The translations under genes were made by a program, and so were the position numbers. This document shows positions 1-5,125 of a stretch of 7,140 nucleotides of DNA, piece after piece; within the stretch, counting starts at the first letter, position 1; each line of letters starts with the position of its first letter. Origin of the DNA: Candidatus Wirthbacteria bacterium CG2_30_54_11. Lineage in GTDB: Bacteria > Patescibacteriota > CG2-30-54-11. The stretch spans positions 1 to 7,140 of the forward strand of contig MNZT01000102.1 in assembly GCA_001873755.1 (NCBI GenBank), in the 5' to 3' direction. The notes beneath the pieces are model-generated. The model saw only the letters and a list, made by a program, of their open reading frames with translations. It made no database searches and was not told where the DNA came from.

Positions 1-243
1 AAAAATGCAGGCACCAGCGGCGAGTGCCGCCAGGACAACCAGGCAGACTGCTCCGATGTACAAGAGCACAGCATGCGTGTCACTGGAAAACAGATCCTGT
101 ATACGGTCCGGAACTGCGGTGAGAGAGCCGGCGATCATGGCAATAAGAAGCACCACGATGCCAAAGATCAGGGCGACCTTGCTGCTGAATCCAAAATAGG
201 CGTCTGAACCGCCGTCTGAACCGCTCATTCCTCCACTTGGCAT
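1..243 (-). CDS. Small membrane protein, function unknown (3' end beyond left edge)
   Basis: The minus-strand frame starts at ATG 243-241 and stays open for 81 codons to the window edge, so the C-terminus is missing. The protein begins with a Gly/Ser-rich tail (MPSGGMSGSDGGSDAYFGF) and has two strongly hydrophobic stretches, residues about 23-43 (KVALIFGIVVLLIAMIAG) and 57-80 (HAVLLYIGAVCLVVLAALAA). A polar segment (VPDRIQDLFSSD) separates them, giving at least two membrane spans. No cleavable signal peptide is evident. The start is supported by AAGGA eight bases upstream and by a one-base overlap with the stop of the preceding gene (TGATG), typical of translational coupling. A second ATG (residue 6, base 228) sits one base after GGAGG, which is too close to work well. 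I do not recognise a family. Sharing an operon with the preceding linker-rich protein suggests the two act together at the membrane, which is inference. Confidence 0.72.
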   Translation of the reverse strand, partial: MPSGGMSGSDGGSDAYFGFSSKVALIFGIVVLLIAMIAGSLTAVPDRIQDLFSSDTHAVLLYIGAVCLVVLAALAAGACIF

Positions 244-1391
244 CAGGTGCTTCCTTGCATGGTTTTGATCTGTACTTTGATCTCGTTCGCTTTTTCCCAG
301 TAGCCCTTATCCGAGGCGTGTTTTAATTCACTTTTGAGCTTCTGCAGCTGATGGCGTCTAGCTCGCGGTGTCAGCAGATCACTGTCGGCAGTCGAGGTGT
401 CTGCTGCTCCTTCGTGTTCGTTTTCTGCTTTGAGCGCATCGAGGATCTGCTGGATCTCTGCCTGATCCTTCAGCAGTCTTTCTTCGGTCATTTTTTTCAG
501 ATCTTCGGTCTTGAGCTTGCGCTCCGCCTCTTTCTTCTTTTTATCCTCTGGACTGAGCTTCGACGGAGCGGAGCCACCTCCCTGCCCTCCTCCGCCAAAA
601 CCTCCGCCGGCTTTGGGCAGGGGAGGAAGCGGTGGCAACGGGGGCAGAGGTGGCAGCTTTGGTTTTGAGGCGAGAGGTTTGGTGCCGTCCCGGGTCAAAG
701 TGGAGTCTGGCTTTTGGGGTGGTTTGTCTGTCTGGGCAGGCGGCGTTGTCTGAGGAGGAGTTTTCAGGAGGGCTTCCCACTGTTTTTTGAAATCAGAAAT
801 ATCAGTTTTGGGCAGGGGAGCAGGTGCAGGTACCTGCATAGACGGTTGGGGAGATATTCCCTGCGCTTCTGACGGCTGCTGGGTCGGAACGGGAGAGACC
901 GGTGCCGGAGAAATTGTGGTGTCTACAGCGGCAGGCTGATTGATGGTTGCGGTCACAGGATGAGCAGGTTGAGGTTCAACAGGTTGAGAAATCTGGCTCT
1001 CTTCGGTCTGGTTGAGCGTCTGAGGCGCACCAGAACCCTGGGGCTGCTCTGCAGATGAGACAGCTGAATTCTGCGAGTTTGTATCTTCTTTGAGCGCAGT
1101 GACTTTTTCGGCCAGTTCATTGTGGAATGCAGTCACTTTTGACTGGATGAGATCTTCAAAATGCGGGATACGTTCACTGAGAAAATGCTGGATGGAACCC
1201 TGGGTCTTCAGTGAATTCAATACTTTCAGGTCGCTTTCACTCAACTTGTTCAGAAGGCTGCTCAGGATGTCATGCTGCATGGAATCCTGGATGCCGGTCA
1301 TAGACTGCTTCATCTGCTCGTCGTCAAATCCGCAGGATTTGAGCAGTTGCTCAAATGTCAAAGATGTCTGATCTACGGGAGCGGTGTTCAT
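243..1391 (-). CDS. DUF5663-like N-terminal domain protein with Pro/Gly-rich linker and charged helical C-terminus
   Basis: This 382-residue protein has no signal peptide or membrane span. Residues about 8-100 form a helical domain whose pattern (LSESDLKVLNSL, then FLSERIPHFEDLIQSKV) resembles DUF5663, a small domain I remember from candidate-phylum bacteria. That match is from memory. Residues about 105-245 are low complexity, rich in Pro, Gln, Ser and Thr, with one amphipathic island (DISDFKKQWEALLK). Then come LPPLPPLPPLPPLP (246-259) and a Gly run (262-273, GGGFGGGGQGGG). Residues about 278-325 are highly charged (KKKKEAERK) and probably coiled-coil. The last 40 are helical and basic. A TTG nine bases upstream (1400) could add three residues (TTG-CGC-CGT). 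I prefer ATG 1391 because GGTTGAG (1401-1407) lies nine bases before it, though this site is weak. The stop TGA overlaps the next ATG by one base. Function is unknown; a tether or scaffold is a guess from the architecture. Confidence 0.85.
   Translation of the reverse strand: MNTAPVDQTSLTFEQLLKSCGFDDEQMKQSMTGIQDSMQHDILSSLLNKLSESDLKVLNSLKTQGSIQHFLSERIPHFEDLIQSKVTAFHNELAEKVTALKEDTNSQNSAVSSAEQPQGSGAPQTLNQTEESQISQPVEPQPAHPVTATINQPAAVDTTISPAPVSPVPTQQPSEAQGISPQPSMQVPAPAPLPKTDISDFKKQWEALLKTPPQTTPPAQTDKPPQKPDSTLTRDGTKPLASKPKLPPLPPLPPLPPLPKAGGGFGGGGQGGGSAPSKLSPEDKKKKEAERKLKTEDLKKMTEERLLKDQAEIQQILDALKAENEHEGAADTSTADSDLLTPRARRHQLQKLKSELKHASDKGYWEKANEIKVQIKTMQGST
252..256 (-). promoter_or_regulatory. Ribosome binding site of the small membrane protein gene
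   Basis: On the minus strand AAGGA lies eight bases before ATG 243-241, inside the last codons of the upstream gene. It favours this start over the ATG at 228 and fits reinitiation across the overlapping TGATG stop/start. Confidence 0.55.
573..608 (-). repeat. Glycine-rich low-complexity tract in the linker protein
   Basis: Twelve codons read GGGFGGGGQGGG, directly after the Leu-Pro-Pro repeat. With the neighbouring Pro repeat it forms a hinge: a stiff polyproline-like rod followed by a flexible Gly linker, joining the N-terminal domain to the charged C-terminal helix. The structural reading is inferred from composition. Confidence 0.6.
615..656 (-). repeat. Nine-base (Leu-Pro-Pro) coding repeat
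   Basis: The minus strand codes LPPLPPLPPLPPLP, a three-residue unit repeated four times plus a partial unit. The DNA units are degenerate (different Pro and Leu codons), so the repeat is kept at protein level and is not a fresh slippage expansion. It would form a stiff polyproline-II-like rod. Each Pro-Pro step is a known kind of slow site for ribosomes lacking EF-P. Confidence 0.7.
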
Positions 1392-1477
1392 ACGGCGCAA
1401 CTCAACCAGTAATCATGGATGGGCCAGCAGAAAGTGAGAGGTTTTCAGTGTTTGTCCTCAGTTTTTGACCTCATTTT

Positions 1478-1507
1478 ATTATATACTTAAAGCAGGTCTG
1501 AGGGCAA
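1478..1507 (-). promoter_or_regulatory. Promoter of the linker-protein/membrane-protein operon
   Basis: On the minus strand the -10 box is TATAAT (1483-1478, perfect) and the -35 box is TTGCCC (1507-1502, four of six matches), 18 bases apart. The local sequence is AT-rich. Transcription would start near 1471, leaving a leader of about 80 bases before ATG 1391. The -35 box begins just after the T-tract of the upstream terminator, so the two units are packed tightly but independently transcribed. Confidence 0.6.
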
Positions 1508-1540
1508 GGAAAAGCCCCCGGGTTAAAGGCGCCGGGGGCT
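1506..1540 (-). terminator. Rho-independent terminator of the 110-codon gene
   Basis: The minus strand reads AGCCCCCGG, a ten-base loop, then CCGGGGGCT, a perfect nine-pair GC-rich stem (1540-1513). It is followed by TTT, CC and TT (the stem's own last T makes the run four T). It begins 24 bases after the stop codon of the 1565-1897 gene, the usual place. On the plus strand the hairpin is followed by GTATCTGG with no T run, so it should act in one direction only. Confidence 0.82.
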
Positions 1541-1564
1541 GTATCTGGTGCGAATTTGTGCTCT

Positions 1565-1897
1565 CTAGGGAGTCACGGTCAGGGGAACCGGAATTGCAGC
1601 CGGAGGCGGCTGCCCCAGAGGAACCGAAATACCCTGTTCCCGGAGAGCCATGGTGATGAGATGGAGGAGGTGCTGATATGCTCTGGGATAGAGATGTCTG
1701 AGCCGGTCAAGCATTTCCATCATCTCGGCCAGGGCTTCCTGTTTTTTGGTGAGGAGCCATTCCTGCAGTTTCATAAAGACGAATTTGATCTGTTCGAACC
1801 CGCGCTCAAAAGGAGGGATTTTTTCTCTGACGAAAAGAACCTGTTCTCTGGTGCCTCGTTCTGCCATTTCGTTCTGGGATACCTGGCTGTCAGACAT
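1565..1897 (-). CDS. Helical protein of unknown function, 110 residues
   Basis: I do not recognise this protein. It is probably soluble: no signal peptide and no continuous hydrophobic span. Residues about 30-67 form one long amphipathic helix rich in Met, Glu, Leu and Lys (for example EALAEMMEMLDRLRHL). A second helix covers about 71-88 (PRAYQHLLHLITMALREQ). The last 20 residues are a Pro-rich tail (VPLGQPPPAAIPVPLTVTP). The start at 1897 has AAGAGG four bases upstream (1902-1907); the next Met (residue 11) has no such site. The gene stands alone, with a near-consensus promoter upstream (1973-2001) and a strong terminator after it (1506-1540). This control, more than homology, argues that it is real. 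Helical hairpin plus Pro tail suggests a partner-binding or oligomeric protein, which is inference. It diverges from uvrA across a 318-base gap. Confidence 0.78.
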   Translation of the reverse strand: MSDSQVSQNEMAERGTREQVLFVREKIPPFERGFEQIKFVFMKLQEWLLTKKQEALAEMMEMLDRLRHLYPRAYQHLLHLITMALREQGISVPLGQPPPAAIPVPLTVTP

Positions 1898-1972
1898 GGT
1901 GCCTCTTTTTGGTAGGTGTTTGGCTGCAAATAATCAAGATAAATAATTGTTCCTTGTTTTTACCAGTACCCT

Positions 1973-2001
1973 AGTATACTGCAATAATATTATTTTGTCA
2001 A
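1973..2001 (-). promoter_or_regulatory. Near-consensus sigma-70-type promoter of the 110-codon gene
   Basis: The minus strand shows TTGACA (2001-1996, perfect -35), a 17-base spacer made largely of A and T, and TATACT (1978-1973, five of six). Transcription would begin near 1966, giving a leader of about 70 bases. Eleven of twelve box positions match at ideal spacing, so constitutive, fairly strong expression is expected. Confidence 0.8.
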
Positions 2002-2023
2002 AGAATTAAGTTCTGATCATAAT
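1995..2023 (+). promoter_or_regulatory. Candidate uvrA promoter overlapping the divergent promoter
   Basis: The plus strand shows TTGTCA (1995-2000, five of six), a 17-base spacer and CATAAT (2018-2023, five of six). The -35 box lies on the same bases as the opposite-strand TTGACA (1996-2001), so RNA polymerase could probably use only one at a time. A start near 2030 would give uvrA a leader of about 185 bases. Confidence 0.5.
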
Positions 2024-2153
2024 ATGTCCCGGTTATCGGCCGTAAGTTAAATTAATATGGATGGCTACGGCATTTGCATCTTGCAGGACTTCTGGCCTCT
2101 GGCAGAGCCTTTATCTCTTGATCCAGACCACGAAACATACCACGCGGGAACCC

Positions 2154-2182
2154 TTGCTTGTAATAGGTAATTGTAGTAAAGT
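2154..2182 (+). promoter_or_regulatory. Weaker candidate uvrA-proximal promoter
   Basis: TTGCTT (2154-2159, three of six) and TAAAGT (2177-2182, four of six) are 17 bases apart on the plus strand. Transcription would start near 2190 and give a short leader of about 26 bases including the AAAGG site. The boxes are poor, so this is an alternative to the distal promoter. Confidence 0.3.
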
Positions 2183-2215
2183 CAAGTTTGTTTAGTTTTC
2201 AGAACAAAGGCAGGA

Positions 2216-5125
2216 ATGTCGGATACGATATCTGTCCATGGAGCACGTCAGCACAATCTGAAAAATATCGATGTGGTGATCCCGAAGAACAAGCTGGTCG
2301 TGATCACCGGACTTTCCGGATCGGGTAAATCCAGTCTGGCTTTTGATACGATCTATGCCGAGGGCCAGCGCCGGTATGTCGAGTCGCTTTCGTCCTATGC
2401 GAGGCAGTTCCTCGGGGTCATGGACAAGCCGGACGTGGACCGCATCGACGGACTGAGCCCCGCTATTTCTATCGACCAGAAATCCACCTCGCATAATCCC
2501 AGATCCACGGTGGGGACGGTTACGGAAATTTATGATTATCTGAGGCTGCTTTTTGCCCGGGTAGGTCATCCGCATTGTCCCGAATGTGGCCGTCCGGTCA
2601 GTCAGCAGACAGTCCAGCAGATCGTGGACAAGATCGTGAACTACCCGGTTGACCAGAAGATCCTGATCCTCGCTCCTGTCATCCTGGATAGGAAGGGATC
2701 GCATGAGCAGATATTTGATTCCGCGCACCAGAAGGGATTCGTCCGGGTCAGAGTGGACGGCGTCGTGCATGAGCTGGATGAAGCTGTTTCTCTCGACAAA
2801 AATAAAAAACATACTATCGAGATCGTCGTTGACCGGTTGAAGATAGTGGATGCCTCTACTGCTACCCGGGAAGAAACTGACAACTTTCGCCGGCGTCTGA
2901 CCGATTCCGTAGAGGCCGGTCTGAAGCTGGGTGAAGGATTCCTGGTTGTTTCACGGTTGAAGGAAGCCGGTCACAAAGATGAACTATTTTCCGAGCATTT
3001 CGCCTGTGTCTACTGCGGCGTCAGCATGCCGGAGATCGCGCCTCGTCTTTTTTCCTTTAACAGCCCCTATGGTGCCTGTCCTGTCTGTACCGGTCTGGGG
3101 AGCCAGATGGTGGTGGACCCTGACCTCGTCATGCCCAACAAGTCCTTGACGCTGGAAGAGGGTGCGATCCTGCCCTGGAGCCGTACGGACAAATCCTACT
3201 CCTGGTATACCTCTCTCTTGAAGGAGGTCGGGAAGAAGAATGGTTTTTCGGCTCAGGTGCCGGTTGGAAAACTGAAGCCCCAGAATATCGAGACGATCAT
3301 GCATGGGGATGGTCGTCAGTATTCGGTCAAGATGAAGACCCGCAGCGGCAGGGAATATACCTATGATGTCGTGTTCGAGGGAGTGATCCCCAATCTGGCC
3401 CGCAGACTGAAGGAGACGACTTCTGAATATGTCCGGGGCGAGATAGAGAAATTCATGACCCTGCTGCCCTGTCCGGCATGCGAGGGAAAACGGCTGAAGA
3501 AGGAAGCGCTCAGTGTGAAGATCGCGGATCGGAACATTGCTGACATTTCTGGTTTGTCGGTCACGGAGGCATTGGCGTGGTTTGAGCCTCTCAGCGAGCG
3601 GGCGACGCAGACCAACCGCGGAGCCGGGCTCACCCGGCAGGAGAGCGAGGTCGCCAGGCCGATCCTGAAGGAAGTCAGCAGTCGACTTCGGTTTTTGAAC
3701 AGTGTCGGCCTCAGCTACCTCACGCTGAACCGTTCGGCCAATACACTCTCGGGCGGCGAATCGCAGCGCATCCGGCTGGCCACCCAGATCGGTTCCGGAC
3801 TCAGCGGTGTACTCTATGTGCTGGATGAGCCGTCTATAGGTCTGCACCAGAGGGACAATAATCGTCTTTTAGAGACACTTAGAGAATTGAACAACCTCGG
3901 CAATACGCTTCTTGTGGTCGAGCACGACGAGGATACCATTCTGGCCGCGGATCATGTCATCGATATAGGTCCGGGTGCCGGAGTGAACGGCGGTCGTCTG
4001 GTCGCGCAGGGTACTCCGCAGGATATCATCGACAATCCCGAATCCGTTACCGGTCAGTATCTCTCAGGGAAGAAATCAGTTCCCATCCCGGGAAAACGCC
4101 GTCCGATCAATCCTCGCCGCATGATCGAGGTCATCGGAGCTAAAGAGCACAATCTCCAGAATATTGATGTCCGTTTTCCTCTGGGGCAGTTCATCTGCGT
4201 CACTGGTGTGTCCGGTTCCGGCAAGAGTACGCTGGTGCAGGAGATACTTTTTAAGGCTTTGTCCCAGACCCTCAATCACGCAAAAGACAAACCGGGCAGG
4301 CATGACAGGATCGAGGGTATGCATCTCATCGACAAAGTGATCGATATCGATCAGTCACCGATCGGCCGGACGCCGCGGAGCAACCCATCGACCTACACCG
4401 GTGCTTTTACCTACATCCGTGATCTCTATACTCAGCTGCCGGAGGCCCGGGTGCGTGGATACAAGGCCGGCAGATTCAGCTTCAACGTAAAAGGCGGGCG
4501 TTGCGAAGCCTGCCGGGGAGACGGCATCATCAAGATCGAGATGCATTTTTTGCCGGACGTGTATGTCACCTGTGAGGCCTGCGGAGGCAAACGGTACAAC
4601 CGGGAGACGCTGGAGATCCTCTACAAAGGCCACAGCATCGCCGAAGCGCTCGATATGACCGTCGACCAGGCTTATGATTTTTTTACCAATATTCCTGCCA
4701 TCCGGCAGAAATTGAAAATACTGAAGGACGTCGGACTCGGATACGTGACACTGGGGCAGTCAGCCACGACGCTTTCGGGCGGCGAGGCCCAGCGTATCAA
4801 GCTGTCCAAGGAGCTCAGCAAGCGTTCGACCGGCAGGACCGTCTATCTCCTCGATGAGCCGACGACCGGGCTGCATTTCGCTGATGTCGAAAAGCTCCTC
4901 CATGTCCTGGGCCGCCTGGCAGACAAGGGAAATACCGTAGTGGTCATCGAGCACAATCTCGATGTGATCAAAACTGCCGACTTCCTCATTGATCTGGGCC
5001 CGGATGGCGGAGATCAGGGGGGGCAGGTGGTGGCTATGGGTACGCCGGAGCAGATCGCGGCCACGGCTGCCTCTCACACCGGTCAGTTCCTCAAACGGGT
5101 GCTGGCAGCCGGTAACCGTACTTAG
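2216..5125 (+). CDS. uvrA: Excinuclease ABC subunit A (UvrA)
   Basis: UvrA is the DNA-damage-sensing ATPase of nucleotide excision repair. A dimer finds distorted DNA in the cytoplasm, loads UvrB and leaves, after which UvrC cuts. The 969 residues are normal for the family. ATPase unit I has Walker A GLSGSGKS (32-39), signature LSGGES (511-516) and Walker B LYVLDEPS (533-540). Unit II has Walker A GVSGSGKS (664-671), signature LSGGEA (853-858) and Walker B VYLLDEPT (876-883). Zinc modules are C264xxC267...C288xxC291 and C763xxC766...C786xxC789; further Cys pairs lie at 121/124 and 419/422. No frameshift or missing catalytic residue is visible, so it should be active. ATG 2216 starts the usual N-terminus (ISVHGARQHNLKNI) and has AAAGG five bases upstream. 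uvrB and uvrC are not in the window. No SOS box is evident upstream. The stop TAG overlaps the convergent gene by four bases. Confidence 0.98.
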   Translation: MSDTISVHGARQHNLKNIDVVIPKNKLVVITGLSGSGKSSLAFDTIYAEGQRRYVESLSSYARQFLGVMDKPDVDRIDGLSPAISIDQKSTSHNPRSTVGTVTEIYDYLRLLFARVGHPHCPECGRPVSQQTVQQIVDKIVNYPVDQKILILAPVILDRKGSHEQIFDSAHQKGFVRVRVDGVVHELDEAVSLDKNKKHTIEIVVDRLKIVDASTATREETDNFRRRLTDSVEAGLKLGEGFLVVSRLKEAGHKDELFSEHFACVYCGVSMPEIAPRLFSFNSPYGACPVCTGLGSQMVVDPDLVMPNKSLTLEEGAILPWSRTDKSYSWYTSLLKEVGKKNGFSAQVPVGKLKPQNIETIMHGDGRQYSVKMKTRSGREYTYDVVFEGVIPNLARRLKETTSEYVRGEIEKFMTLLPCPACEGKRLKKEALSVKIADRNIADISGLSVTEALAWFEPLSERATQTNRGAGLTRQESEVARPILKEVSSRLRFLNSVGLSYLTLNRSANTLSGGESQRIRLATQIGSGLSGVLYVLDEPSIGLHQRDNNRLLETLRELNNLGNTLLVVEHDEDTILAADHVIDIGPGAGVNGGRLVAQGTPQDIIDNPESVTGQYLSGKKSVPIPGKRRPINPRRMIEVIGAKEHNLQNIDVRFPLGQFICVTGVSGSGKSTLVQEILFKALSQTLNHAKDKPGRHDRIEGMHLIDKVIDIDQSPIGRTPRSNPSTYTGAFTYIRDLYTQLPEARVRGYKAGRFSFNVKGGRCEACRGDGIIKIEMHFLPDVYVTCEACGGKRYNRETLEILYKGHSIAEALDMTVDQAYDFFTNIPAIRQKLKILKDVGLGYVTLGQSATTLSGGEAQRIKLSKELSKRSTGRTVYLLDEPTTGLHFADVEKLLHVLGRLADKGNTVVVIEHNLDVIKTADFLIDLGPDGGDQGGQVVAMGTPEQIAATAASHTGQFLKRVLAAGNRT

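Larger units (their letters stand above)
1898..2215. other. Divergent intergenic control region between the 110-codon gene and uvrA
   Basis: This 318-base gap has an AT-rich half (about 1920-2060) and a more mixed half (2060-2215). The first carries a strong minus-strand promoter and an overlapping plus-strand candidate; the second carries a weaker plus-strand promoter candidate close to uvrA. A 37-codon open frame runs on the plus strand from ATG 2057 to TAA 2170, but it has no ribosome binding site and its product is not recognisable. I see no tRNA fold, no convincing riboswitch or terminator hairpin, and no LexA-type box. Confidence 0.7.

Noticed and set aside
5..199. Plus-strand open frame of 64 codons at the left edge
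   Set aside because: The minus strand here codes a coherent two-span membrane protein with an RBS and a coupled start. The plus frame gives an unpatterned Arg/Ser/Thr-rich sequence.
1398..1400. TTG as the start of the linker protein
   Set aside because: It adds only three residues, and the weak GGTTGAG site directly abuts it, whereas the spacing suits ATG 1391. It remains possible but less likely.
1465..1493. Plus-strand promoter with TTGACC at 1465-1470
   Set aside because: No acceptable -10 box lies 16-18 bases downstream, and no plus-strand gene follows.
2092..2110. Hairpin in the uvrA leader (GGCCTCTGGCAGAGCC)
   Set aside because: It needs a bulge, has a three-base loop and no T run after it, so it is too weak to call a terminator or regulator.
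1898..2215. LexA/SOS box upstream of uvrA
   Set aside because: I looked for CTGT-N8-ACAG and GAAC-N4-GTTC forms. The nearest, GAATTAAGTTC (2003-2013), has the wrong spacing and one imperfect arm.
2984..3847. Minus-strand open frame of 287 codons inside uvrA
   Set aside because: It lies antisense to strongly conserved UvrA sequence, and its product is Arg/Gln-rich with no motif. It is a shadow of GC-rich coding DNA.
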